Positions 21,401 through 28,600 of a DNA stretch of 64,000 nucleotides are shown piece after piece. The DNA is from Symbiodinium natans (lineage: Eukaryota; Sar; Dinophyceae; Suessiales; Symbiodiniaceae): NCBI GenBank assembly GCA_905221605.1, contig CAJNDS010001046.1:1-64000 (forward strand), read 5' to 3'. The translations under genes were made by a program, and so were the position numbers. Positions within the stretch are counted from its first letter, which is position 1; every line of letters starts with the position of its first letter. The notes under the pieces were generated by a model. It was not told the origin of the DNA and ran no database searches. It saw only the letters and a list, made by a program, of their open reading frames with translations.

Positions 21401-21811
21401 CTTCTCCCTTATCCACGCTTCAGGATTCCGCCTTGTACACCGTAGTACCTCCCAGAGATACATAATCTTGTGCACTCGCATTCTATCCACATCGTAGCCC
21501 ACGGCCGGTCGTTTACCTCCTTTCTTCGCCGTCTTGGCCTGGGCCTCTTCCGCTCTCACACCAGCTATCCCACTGCTCATCCATTTCTTGAAGTCCGCAT
21601 CGTCCTTGAAATGACTGGGGATAGCTCGTCTAGCCCATACCTCCTGCATCTCTAGATTTCCCTCCAACATCCAGTGTATTCTAGCCTGTTCTCGTTCCTT
21701 GGCTCCGACTGGCAGATACGAGTACGTCGTCACCCCTGGCACTCCATCCTCCGTCTCGGCCTTGAGGTATCTATCCGCGTCGGAAAACACTTTCTCCAGG
21801 AAGTCTATCAT
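9308..21811 (-). CDS. ORF8 of the retrotransposon, giant unknown protein (about 4,170-4,216 aa)
   Basis: One uninterrupted frame of 12.5 kb. The frame is open from 21958 but its first ATG is at 21811. A 54-codon frame (ATG 21989, stop 21825) overlaps the beginning in the frame of ORF7. Visible features, numbered from 21958: an F-H-G-T-S motif with His530 followed by a G-rich segment, as at the start of ADP-ribosyltransferase folds; acidic then Lys/Arg-rich linkers near 1300-1425; a Cys/His cluster (C-x4-C-x2-C ... C-x4-C-x2-C) near 2080-2120; a long coiled coil near 2910-3325; a segment near 3915-3965 with I-x-I-D, G and G-P-V-P spaced as in the C-terminus of Tpt1/KptA RNA 2'-phosphotransferases; and a final cysteine cluster (C-x2-C-x2-C-x-C ... 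C-x2-C-C) near 4010-4035. The domain calls are tentative and overall function is unknown. Its intact length argues for selection. Confidence 0.85.
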   Translation of the reverse strand: MIDFLEKVFSDADRYLKAETEDGVPGVTTYSYLPVGAKEREQARIHWMLEGNLEMQEVWARRAIPSHFKDDADFKKWMSSGIAGVRAEEAQAKTAKKGGKRPAVGYDVDRMRVHKIMYLWEVLRCTRRNPEAWIREKIPLIAATVTDATDYLERVIANWDRPRSHGGATKPPPQASPDSGNLSREKLNDLIGVRLARGIDVPGCAMPTAGTGGDVDTPWAPKFIGATDETEKSFQRGRSYERMIAGVAPIAISVGGVYDVTNGSKDPFRASWGGISRKTLDWAEIHMDDTEKSPFDDAIKGMMTWLAVRPLKYAIPPSQVAERIAVSHKSSEEKLKIWTEAQPKIKVIGMADEIMGAYESQYLKRGRDVMEEFRRSEGGEKGYGVMANAANGQMKEYLDTLSWQIGGPTSVLHLLHWSLAEEVITFPEVQADGGIKDVKEHFTDSRCMWVPTKAEYAGAEKLNQEMSVGNEEFNVPGWIFHGTSLEALWSMIASGGIDRSHPLVTWTTGAPSVNDSAGCWFGRSICGTASYSTWHSLGNGWIVRVLAGFRRIGKNVKMDVGTRRSSVPDGQIRMDVDRVEIDGVLFCFMRATKIVGHALICRPKHPGLGANSHLMSEMSALMEKHPQGVERLYWRYHLEKRAIIGPARGPLPERPVDWKMEHEFLHREGDENVTKVVEQPTGSRSGLIELMRGWIAELPSGGGVSGPDRDKDYYPVDSEWANVIRLLEYVGIEAPMATGHDSAVVKMPWRSFVGPAIYRRCVESSGIEEKVMENANKATHHMGKVLEMADVGSIVLGIEKAPRKYGWNRPEDVDQSWAFEAQAWAAIIGIGMGGVGGRLMEPALSSELESAVETYEWMFDIATAFHERKAAELVTWWAEGMKPPLQLRCSADQKTYVHIIIPEGIEGVSNKKNPASPGEVREWIAMLLKAHGDYGKAAESMSFITHKLTGTQEMTYQGAYKKVQEVCKECVSKGMGGNQVTNIVVVLAPAGMAAGNARRAIDEVRRFEATDDDTKTKVARETRETIRKANANVLWVGPGNFEENGFPTNYRVREEAKELIRAGEAMDKLMKKSGIITLPWNVMRTAFPRIGVDAGKLYISAGRTFGFWAQILFISMFGMMWPTPRDMELCDRETSAIREVISEEGRDSIGEVGVWLRRWIEVAKADRSLKTKVIVPETKITGATESLRTSDRQGVYTEMAARIDESVWKTMCGKSEAHCVSAGDRGSWHRMKVIIYTAAGFHMKDPEYQALRAMAAIGQLKAMADDAEMMEDDAESDGEMDDAMGEDRPENQSAREGDASITEGFKEGSDEGFATVRSRSEQKKAKKENREAKKRKELLESAQELANQRQEKQARDEKRKSAGEKAGDGRDGGALRGTAGIGDQGDRPPAPPVPTRGDTKGAVMQAPRWKGGAGTGSNIKTLSDLKSEQEYSDRETQQEMRSGDSGERPMVIGSGGTVGVVADGTELDRVECVGTGESGGILRLRMEEEGSPVIEAPWSRNTRAGQVLGEGHLIEMQHWIRCYGAPPMAWTTIVVQVIRRMIRATCPREVTDEITPKEVYDIVKAGIYDSQVLSGTRPGAEPSYTGIALGTLMRSRILNVESNVGGMRKWVEQFYRVWMGMNGILGTVPELRADGGRLGRPGHKPTSISPPPSEPRVKPTSNDADEIEVEMRWIIYNVMIEPETLSLGYEELEMLWETKLFEVVQRAGEHLIDRVMTRIEAGTGGYPDSMDVADMVEEVTKQGFGSETGGTTPLNKIEFPSYVVRIWLAKFVRTMILEDMKFPREWANTMAWWIAQNMMLVKPETDIVEMIGNDSTLFEEIISSMRRIESMGQGYPADYYRWIEEIKEDALKEALKGRRSATGIRPEPLDSVAEAEEHGVNAREAKDATMQIDAGGEMNKPESPVMDSKMEGVEAHEAMEPDSENERGQGFSELFGHGVDTIADREEDSHVARQNPEIYRRVVEDVWNQKHNFPFPWLDEARAERDELVKKMTDAVHERVTRENPVEESNTRGSGIHSFSEPVEWLRRICWGYHCHACFAWWLGYTGVDSNGEAFPCEGAVCPVCEKELGQVGKYSTLVKGRPPSVVLAAIVQNSYLPEYDPRRIVARLTERLAAEGMPWEEIDLFEPHELMVAAGIVVVDKPEAKLDFMDVIMTLGKIATDESGVLPEWNLDRCLERPQATELMEDSVEPDARRRLRMAAASLRESPNWREEIQAIARDYRVEGMGFWRANPDVRREQWRRATEIAIERRASNLGPMELDRELRAQRVREVTQRLGPEVSDRLLIRGVNFSIFNLEDLMYKVLKDVTIEDLMAGLNSAGAGTVAAEIKKRIEQHQGRRPEFANIMNMKLGEMVRKQYQEQLELKYRPEDIQRWKPDRRREEIKKLPLWARCTMQRILLGGIRDKGANPSRIERRLYAYLQLIDFTLAEECNEPEDEEAGGVKKRGRNWQEVIKTEEMKEKIMIPHYKMNYRIARRRSTWEAVVEAAEAGQSWMIHSADGAVIRNTSWVTWTRDEGEGIGATVFNPIDYLTQTKKAAIRAMVERDMAEGDYHPNLYTEEAARGRTQYFPAHELVNALMVDSLRVTLTDRASKLCASAIFKNWVPQFERRDRLMAELHAVQVLLDGVVRSANQMPMVHPHMMYGLATLTKLRDFYAAMREAAEFYGLGSRPLGTIVADASMKEPMHPLERPEMMATNVRDVMRSMASALILTEMPEMWEGLTLAEYRNRQERAAVEMDEQDRRMGWDRMRERAMTGHERKYNTAVIRQDPDDSKAVMLNMSLVAANPITAHRAPTANIRSDRVEHGRDVPGELRADRFLTGDIEAEPTHRPFMIQADRMRASMESVVTKIIDGTLISTQKGKENMTDRERLQEAEDRIKQLKFRLTNVAVRLVMMGLIDEDEDDPLCEEFDEDYERRKYYSDEEWKNIKEAEVQLGERDILVMRRRDLRGMPREEVVARMIAKLADKVSEVEKCKWVIGRMAEERMDKAGIAAEVRARAIEDKAKIEDLSRQLEDMKVEPRGGGRTNVGHKGIESMHAENEYHKLKEELAVAVHERDRLARRVGELETAAENNAKLVAEVEVHLRERREELRRIGAINEMRDEFRALRDRMEKTALSGSGATSSEGTSEESKIAGDRRVKELESELEELKKEYKATKQAGQEQGQEFSELKKTLQETAKLRDDEEKERETMRKQAEENLKKYQDKESELRDSLQKIEEREAALKDARDKLEQAEERLRGYQTMDDELKESRRRAQESEAAMKKAMDRIRQLEDQLPKTEKEKDTEDKGAEKDSQKGATTPDVKTDPDPTKDSQEPDKMDDEHAAADDSMNTVDPKTSAGTTNYESAVPESARNFGGPIEQYSLGGRAAMVELDNPVKGARIYKVKENFEVGRDTSSTEERGYGMAASKSLKGIMDSAGIKREQVEKIKGDEEAEWRFQEDLIRRAKADKRDIEDKPGMSRMSRSFREIQRRNAAVMGEINKKVMLQTSNTVKGDPAHGRWELTLIPTGNRDADGNEMMRNSDEEVVLLPIVEQTTRVENLEKYKMVLERIVSQLADETRMVMGIEKGKPEELVTATGVSNDSVTTWTGATLNELGIKGEVTEIEKPYPANVYIEMARIVAELAAWGGDAYPVQRGDRRNMRRSTQEAMLDGSAIDRGNGIEYALWAEQHHGGGIAWSRIRKEVDERSLYRLRRGDECRIAYLSQFYGIEITSKIYRCPKTKELKVGIPLAVRPTSGMRMPRNVAMLKSWAGDRVEGQKEERESLWFRLRPADLPCTGYMVVGDAQWQEYAKDGIVWPEAGHSGVIVEGWHRDDMRNPLRGSQMTLKAHWTKYSVEPSDVSSIHGLEFPQGGMPEWLYDSLRLAAVRGRRIGIAIDMRMFTLIGGDVVVTRSGRFMLLGPVPMACWKAVWFEDTYTALYMRDCELDMLADERGDPQVNRDRLSKTLGTDEYRDRVRWIMSEMAEECVHCLACHCRMAKGIVICPMCCKLMPSYPDYLMGMNLWEITDRNATMGRKTMWKTKLQEALDRAGIKIPFRMVAERIDMIERDVVAGILASLNPAEDWYLGFRAGLWPEYEIAASRPGVYRFAMEEAAIHAMMLDRELATSFGKILNFEYKQSGTDHSGIVDASDFQQALETVAARALLHACRVSEERRTVYELSAADSYGRRF

Positions 21812-22067
21812 AGCTTGTGCTCGATCACATCGCTCCCTCTCTCCTGCATCCCTGGCCTGGCGCTCCGGACGTTGCCATCGTACCCCTACTGTCCTTGAAG
21901 ACGAAGCGGTCCCAGGATCTTCGTTGCTTCCGACGTCCGATATCTCTATCCCGTTCACTCAGCGATACCGATCCGAACATCTCTCCCATGGCTTCACACT
22001 ATGCAAGTCGTTAGATCCGTCCTCTTCCTTACACTCGCATACAACTCGAGGTCACACAAAAGTCACT
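21812..22067 (-). other. Spacer between ORF7 and ORF8 with a short overlapping frame
   Basis: The ORF7 frame restarts at an ATG at 21989 (ATGGGAGAG) and stops at 21825 after 54 codons, overlapping the open ORF8 frame. It could be a regulatory upstream frame or the donor frame for a +1 shift into ORF8. Confidence 0.4.
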
Positions 22068-22607
22068 CTAGTCAAGACGTCGTTGAAGAGCATTACAAAG
22101 TGCTTCAATATTCACCATATCGCTACTTTCTATCCGAGCCTTTGATTCTTCATTAATGTATATGGTGCATTGTACGTCCTCTCCTTTGTCATGAAGCTCT
22201 CCTATCTGCGTCTTTCCCCGCATTCGAGCCAGTTTTCCACGTGCAGCAAGAATTCTCGCTATTCCCTCGGATATGGCGGCATCACTGCGATTGATCAGAA
22301 CAATCCCGATGCCCGCAGCGATCACTCTATCGACTAGTAAAGCTAGGCTATCAGCCGCACTTTGGTCCTTTCTTCCCAGCTTAAGCTCTGCTCCGCGGGC
22401 TAGTCGAGAAGGCGAGTCAACTCGCTTCGGTGCTATCACAACTATCCCGTCGCACTCACCGACGATCGCCTCATCGACCTCCAGAATTGGCGAGTGTTTG
22501 ATATCCCACACCATTTCCCAAATTATCCATCTTCCCACTATGGACTTTGCTATCCCGACGTTATCCCTGATGTCATACTCGAGCTGATTTTGGGATACCC
22601 CCGGCAC
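22068..22607 (-). CDS. ORF7 of the retrotransposon, unknown protein (up to 179 aa)
   Basis: An open frame that overlaps the end of ORF6 (stop at 22550) in the -1 frame. Its first ATG is at 22514 (148 codons), 36 bases after the ORF6 stop. It alternates hydrophobic strands and helices (D-G-I-V-V-I-A-P, then A-A-G-I-G-I-V-L-I-N), which suggests a small alpha/beta Rossmann-like fold. I cannot name a family. It may be the true C-terminus of the RT/RNase H protein reached by a shift near 22550-22607, or a separate small protein. Confidence 0.5.
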   Translation of the reverse strand: MPGVSQNQLEYDIRDNVGIAKSIVGRWIIWEMVWDIKHSPILEVDEAIVGECDGIVVIAPKRVDSPSRLARGAELKLGRKDQSAADSLALLVDRVIAAGIGIVLINRSDAAISEGIARILAARGKLARMRGKTQIGELHDKGEDVQCTIYINEESKARIESSDMVNIEALCNALQRRLD

Positions 22608-25600
22608 GCGGGCATAGCTAAGATGGTTCCCGTTGCGTTCCCGAACTCCTCTTCACCGAAATGTGCGGTAGTGTACATATCCCTTAACCACTCTCGTGCT
22701 TCATTGATGGCCTTGGTCATCATGTTGGCAGCCTGATACTCAGTAGGACAATTGACAAACGTGAACATGACTGCCTCGTAGAACTGGTTCAGCCTAGCTA
22801 TGTCTATTCGTTGTGTTCTAGACAGGTACCTCATGTTCGGATTCTTGCCCGAGACAATCACTCTAACAGCCGCCTCATTGTCTTCTGCCACTATCAAGGG
22901 TTCTATACTCTCCTTCATCATCTCCCATAGTGCCAACCCCGGTATTCCCTGTTTTGTGATGCCATCGTGCAGGGCTACTATCTCAGCTTCAGGGGTACTT
23001 TTGGAGCACGACGTTTGCTTCTTACAGTAAGCAGCTATAGGAACGAAAGTGTGCGGTCCTTGAAGACAAAGATATACCCCCGACGTAGATCTATGGTCGT
23101 TCTTGTCGCTGGCAAGGTCGGCGTCGCAGTATAGTACAAGACGGATGTCTCCTATCCTATCCCCGACCCATCCGTAGAGGCTCGTTGTGGTCGTCTCGTT
23201 GATGTATGAGATCAGTCTATGCATTCTCTTGTCACAGAGATGTGTCCAGGTCGTCAGCCTCGATGCCAGAACCTGTACTGGTCGCAGTAGGTCATACCTT
23301 CCGACTCTGGCCCCATACAAGATCTTCATGAGTACCGCAGGGGCGTGCTCTTTCAACACTCCCGGCCCCTCATCCGGCAGCTCGTACTTGGCTATCCCCA
23401 TAATTTCGTTCACCTTGTCGTCTACTGGGTTCTCGTCGAACTCTGGGCGGCTCTCGTCGAGATATGGGGTCTTAGCTTTATCCAGTGGCTTAGGATATGC
23501 CGCCGAGCACAACTCTTGATATCTATCCACACACTGCTTCATGAAATCGGTAACATCATATCGAAGGATCCTGATCTCATCTGGACTATCTTCCTTCGCC
23601 TCGGCCTTCCCCACGAAATTAGGCGGTTCCTTCTTGGGCTCGATGATCTTCGTCCACTCGTGTCTCGGCTCAAACGGCGACCGAAAAGGTATCGCGCTAG
23701 CCGTGTGCAAGCATCCCAAGTATCTGCCCATACTTCGTAGCTCTTCGAGCTTGATTCTCTTCGCCAGCTTCTCCCATCCTATCGCTAAGTTCTCTTTGGG
23801 CCCCGCAAGCTTGAAGTCGTCGACGTAGATCACCAGCATCAGCTTCAGCTCCTTATGGAAGAACACACTAGGCCAATCTGAGAGGAATTCGAAGCCGACC
23901 TCAGTCACGGCCTTTTCGCAGTGCTTTTCCCAGAACCCCCCGGCATCCGGATGCCCGTATAATGCCAGCCTCAGTGGCACCACGGGATCGTCTATGCCCT
24001 CCCACTCGTCTGGCCACCTATCCCTCGGGATCCGTATCCATGTTTTAGGTCCCCCCAATAGCGCCTGCGTATATGCCGACTCACCGTCCGACATCTCGAT
24101 ATCATGTCCTGGCAGCATCCCATAGGCATCCGCCATCTTGCCTGCCTCAAGCGTAGCAGGACATGACGTTATTTCCTGGAAGATGGCCCACTTTCCCTCC
24201 TGGTCTTTGACATGACATCCCTCGAACACAACTCTCCCCTTATACTTTCTAAGAGGATCGTCTTCAGCAAGCTCCCAGTTCTTTTCTACACAGATGTCAA
24301 AGATGCGACCTACATGAGCTATTTCCCCTCTATCCATCGCCTCCCGTTGAACATCCTTCCACGAACGCACCTCCTCCATAATCCAGACCACTTGATCCAT
24401 CAGCTTTTTCCACTCTTTATCAAGTGCCGCCCGGGCCTTGGGGTTGATAGCCCTCTCAGCCTTCGTGACGGGTCTAGCGACCAGTCCGAACACTTCCTCG
24501 ATGTCCTCCTCTTCGTCTTCTATGATTGTGGCCATCAGTGGTTCACATTCTCCCGCTGTCTCGTCGGTGCTGTCACAATCTCCATCTTCTGCGACCTCCT
24601 CCCAACTATCCTCTTGATCTGCATCTACCTGTATAGCAGGGACTGCGACTATTCCATCTCCATACTCCTCCTCTTCATTCTGATAACCCTGCCGGATCAA
24701 ATTATCGACGGGCGTAGTGTGCTTGTTCATGAAGCATGCGAAACAAAGCGTCATCGACGTGAGGATCAAACTTGGTACCTTGGCTTTTCCCTCCAACATT
24801 CGTCGACATTCTCGGCATTTGTAAGCCCTATTCGAGACATGCTTGATTCCGATTCGTCGCCTATCCTCAGCTCTATTCCTCCTCGCTCTCAGTCCATGAT
24901 CCATACTATCCCTACCTCTTTCCCTTGCACGGGCCTCTCTCGCCCAGATTGCTTTCTTGCTCTCCCGATGTGCCCTACGATGTCTCACTTCCTTCACGTT
25001 CTCAGGCATCATGCACCCGCGCATCCTTGGTCGTAGACACACTCCCTTAGCAAACTCCATTCTCATGATTGGCCCCCCTCTTCCTCCAAACGTGATGGGA
25101 AAGCTATTCCTATTCTGTATAGCCACCAGGATTTCTCGCTCAGGTGATACCTCGTATCCTATGACGTCGCACATAGTTTCCGCCACAAGTTGTCCAAGCG
25201 CAGACACTCTCACACTTGTGCCAGGATCTTCCGGATATGCTATCCCAGTACGAACCCAGGTGTATCCTATCAACGGAACATGGATGTCGTCCTTTAGTTC
25301 GAGGACCAGTGCATTCCTCTCTGCCTCCCACATGACTATGTTGCATTCGCCCTTTTCCATAGTCTCGAGGTTGATGGTTTCAGCGTGCCCGGCCCTGAAG
25401 AATGCCTCATCCACCGGTTCCCGTTCCTCTTCCAAGTCCGACAGCGTCCACCCTTCTGAGTCAAACACATCACTCTGGTCGTCGAATCCGGCGCTTTCCT
25501 CTCTATCTTGGTCGTGGCGTCGATTTGTGTCGCTGTCCTCCCTCTCCCCGGTCAGCACTACTATCCATCCGTCGCTGTTCATGTCTCCCACCTCGAGCTC

Positions 25601-25672
25601 TTCTCCAGGGTAAGCTACTGCGGCCCCTCCGGTGCTATGTCTGGTGCGGCGACTGTTCGGCTTCATCATCAT
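22550..25672 (-). CDS. pol: ORF6 of the retrotransposon: reverse transcriptase and RNase H
   Basis: The first of three consecutive ATGs is at 25672, overlapping the ORF5 stop by 38 bases; the frame is open from 25708. Residues below count from 25708. A zinc-ribbon-like C298-x2-C301-x20-C322-x2-C325 precedes the polymerase. Reverse transcriptase (about 405-670) has the first catalytic Asp in S-D541-G-E-S-A-Y, a copia-like L-A-L-Y-G-H-P-D-A-G-G-F-W segment and the Y628-V-D-D631 active site. RNase H (about 855-990) has Y-C-D862-A-D, STSG, a K-Q-T-S-C-S-K-S-T-P-E-A-E segment supplying the catalytic Glu, and E-D943-N. It makes the cDNA and degrades the RNA template. The first 290 residues are acidic and unassigned. 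It appears catalytically intact. Confidence 0.93.
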   Translation of the reverse strand: MMMKPNSRRTRHSTGGAAVAYPGEELEVGDMNSDGWIVVLTGEREDSDTNRRHDQDREESAGFDDQSDVFDSEGWTLSDLEEEREPVDEAFFRAGHAETINLETMEKGECNIVMWEAERNALVLELKDDIHVPLIGYTWVRTGIAYPEDPGTSVRVSALGQLVAETMCDVIGYEVSPEREILVAIQNRNSFPITFGGRGGPIMRMEFAKGVCLRPRMRGCMMPENVKEVRHRRAHRESKKAIWAREARARERGRDSMDHGLRARRNRAEDRRRIGIKHVSNRAYKCRECRRMLEGKAKVPSLILTSMTLCFACFMNKHTTPVDNLIRQGYQNEEEEYGDGIVAVPAIQVDADQEDSWEEVAEDGDCDSTDETAGECEPLMATIIEDEEEDIEEVFGLVARPVTKAERAINPKARAALDKEWKKLMDQVVWIMEEVRSWKDVQREAMDRGEIAHVGRIFDICVEKNWELAEDDPLRKYKGRVVFEGCHVKDQEGKWAIFQEITSCPATLEAGKMADAYGMLPGHDIEMSDGESAYTQALLGGPKTWIRIPRDRWPDEWEGIDDPVVPLRLALYGHPDAGGFWEKHCEKAVTEVGFEFLSDWPSVFFHKELKLMLVIYVDDFKLAGPKENLAIGWEKLAKRIKLEELRSMGRYLGCLHTASAIPFRSPFEPRHEWTKIIEPKKEPPNFVGKAEAKEDSPDEIRILRYDVTDFMKQCVDRYQELCSAAYPKPLDKAKTPYLDESRPEFDENPVDDKVNEIMGIAKYELPDEGPGVLKEHAPAVLMKILYGARVGRYDLLRPVQVLASRLTTWTHLCDKRMHRLISYINETTTTSLYGWVGDRIGDIRLVLYCDADLASDKNDHRSTSGVYLCLQGPHTFVPIAAYCKKQTSCSKSTPEAEIVALHDGITKQGIPGLALWEMMKESIEPLIVAEDNEAAVRVIVSGKNPNMRYLSRTQRIDIARLNQFYEAVMFTFVNCPTEYQAANMMTKAINEAREWLRDMYTTAHFGEEEFGNATGTILAMPACRGYPKISSSMTSGITSG

Positions 25673-28600
25673 AATCTTGCCTATGTCGTCGCCGTCGACC
25701 AGGATCACGCGCAGGTCCTGTATGTGTTTCGCCCGGGGTCCGAAGACCTCCCCCCATTGCCTCTCGGCCTGGATTATTCATAACTATGCATCTCTTCCAT
25801 CTGGGCTCCTCACGACTGATGTACGGTGCCCCATCCTCGGCCGCCGCAGCGGCATAGTTCCTCACCAGCGTCTGATCTTCTCTATCCGTAGCATCGTCGA
25901 CGTACTCGTCGTTTCCCTCCATGTCTATTACCCAATACGAGTTTCCTCCGTTCATTCTTCTCTTGGCTATCTTCAGCAGCTTCTCTAGTGATCCCCCAGT
26001 CTCATCGCCTCTAATCGTTCCCTTTTCCAGCTGTGCCAAGGAGTCCACGTCCAGTGTCACCATACCACTGCTATATCCGAGATAGTCTCCCTCGTGTTCT
26101 TCACATGCCATCGACACCGAATCACCCTCTTCCTCGCCGCAGATGTCTATCACGTCCTTTATCACCTTGATCATTTCGCGTATCGCTTTACCCTCCTGCT
26201 CTCGCCGTACGTCTATTTTCGCGTCCGATGTCCTCACTATGCGCGACATCAAGTCATGATCCCTTGGCATGTGATCGCATGCTAACATGTCCGCCGCGAT
26301 CGCATTCATCATGCATGGTGTGACGACTCCTATGTAACACGACGCGTCTACCCCGTCATGCATACCCAGCATGCATCCATCACTCCGCACTATCCACATG
26401 TCCCAGGCAAGCGCCATTCGAACAATGGTCTCGTCAGCCATTCGACTTTTACCGCCTATCCAGATAATCGTGGCCACTATTCCTCTGCTGTTGGCGTCTG
26501 TGATAACCTTTTCTACATTGCCAAATACTCTTTCTCGAGCCTCTCGCGTACTATCTAGGCCTTCCTCGCGTCTCCACCCGGATGCCTTCCGATCAACCTC
26601 TGTCCTCATGCCGTCGCTAGACGCATCGATAGCAATGACCACATCCGTCACACCCTCTCCTATCACGCATCCTTCCCCCGATATCCAAGATACGTTCTCA
26701 CCTCCGCTATCCCCGATTTCTTCTATTCCGACCCCCATGACCTGCACTTTAGGCTGCTCGCCCAACTCCCTCATTATTTCCCCAATGATGTTGTCGGACG
26801 GCGTTCGCGCTATTCCAGCTGTGCTGCACAATTGATTGATGGTTTTCGCAACCTCCTCAGTATCTCCCATCCTGGATGCCGGTGCCGCAGGTTCTGCTGA
26901 TTCTCCTCTATCCCTGATTCGTCGGTCTTCTCCTCCGTCGGGGATGTACCAGAACTCCGTGATGATGTCCCTGGGCACAACGAATCGGTATCTCCCTCTA
27001 TTGCGCATCATCTCTGCCTGTATACAAGAGTCGTACTCAATGGATTCTAAGACCTCTCCAGTATTAGCGCTCCGAGTGACCCTCCACCAGAGCTCAAGCC
27101 GTCTTTTGTCCCTTCCGCCATAGAATCGGTAGGATGTTGCGCGATTGTTTCTTACTGCCCATACTCGGCCACCCTCAGGCATTCCCGGTGGGGGATCCCA
27201 TCGGTACTCCGGCGGTGAGAATTCCTGGCCATGGTCGGTGATTTTCTCCATCCATTCTCGAACTCCAATTTCTGCGGGACGCGGTCCTATTTCCTCTTGC
27301 CCTCGAACGGCCGAAGGGGGCCTCTCTCCTCTGATGATCCTCTCTTTGTCTCCCTCGATATAACGTAGTCGCTGTCCCGGGCTCATCCTATTCCACTCTG
27401 CTGACGAAATGGAGTTGGGTTTGTGAGATCTCGCGTACGGCCGCTCTATTCTGGGCATGTCTTGTTCGTAGTCTAAACCCACCCCCCGTATACCCGTCGC
27501 CTTCTCTCCCCGCGCCCGCTCCTTGGCTTCATCATCTATCTCTCCCTCAGGCTCCCCCTTTTCCCAGAACGTAGTGCACCCCGTCCATTTCTTGGTGATC
27601 TTCTTCTTGCCCTTCATTCTATCCTCATCCAGCACCTCCGATGTACCATCGGCGTACACTATCCACGTTCGCCTCCTTGGACCCAGCTCTCTATCCCCGG
27701 GGCCACCTGTACCTTTGACCTCCTCGCCTGGGGTACACAGCTCCTTTCGGGGTAAGATGTGATGAAGCGTCCACGAATGGTCTATCTCATCATGTTCCCA
27801 GAAATCCCCGTTTTGAAGATGCTGATCGTCGCACTTAATTTGTCTCATCACATCGGCTCGTACCCTTCTCTCCTCTGCGAAGATTTCCTCCGTCTCCTCT
27901 CCTTGCTGCCCCTCTCTCTCCAGTTCCAATCTGGCCAGGGCATCAGCTCGAGTCGCTGTCATGATTCTCGACTTCCTATCAGCCACAGCTTGCATCGGGA
28001 AGTAGTTGGGCATCTCCTCGTCAAGTACTATCCTCTTCACGCGGTGTATCGACGGTACCGTCCATCCGTGATACAGGTGCGCCAGCTCAACCACTATATA
28101 GTCTCCGCTCGGAACACCCCCTGGTTGGAGCGCGTAACCTAGGAACAATCCGGGTGATGTCGGAGTGTCGAACTTTGCCTTGGATGCCATGGCATACGCT
28201 TGCTCTTCCTCGGCGTCGTGATCTACATATTCTTCCCCATCCCCACCATCGTCTGCACACGCTGCCTGGCATAAGCCATCCGCTAATGTCGCAAAGTGCT
28301 CATCCAATCTGAAGCCCAGCCTCATCAACTTCCACTTGTCGTCCACAGATGCCTTTTTACCCGCTGCCAGGGTATATCCCACCGCTATCACTCTATCCTC
28401 CGGCGCCAAGGCATCTTCGGTAGCATGCCAAACTCTTGGATTGAACTTTAGCCCACTATTCACCTTCCGAGTCCTTCCCCATATCCATTTTCCCGGAAGC
28501 ACCTCTTTCTCTATCCCGGCGGCCTTGCCACCCTCACTCGCACACTGTTCCTCTTCTGTCCAGATCATAGCTTCGCCCGCCCTCTCGCTTACCGGTACAA

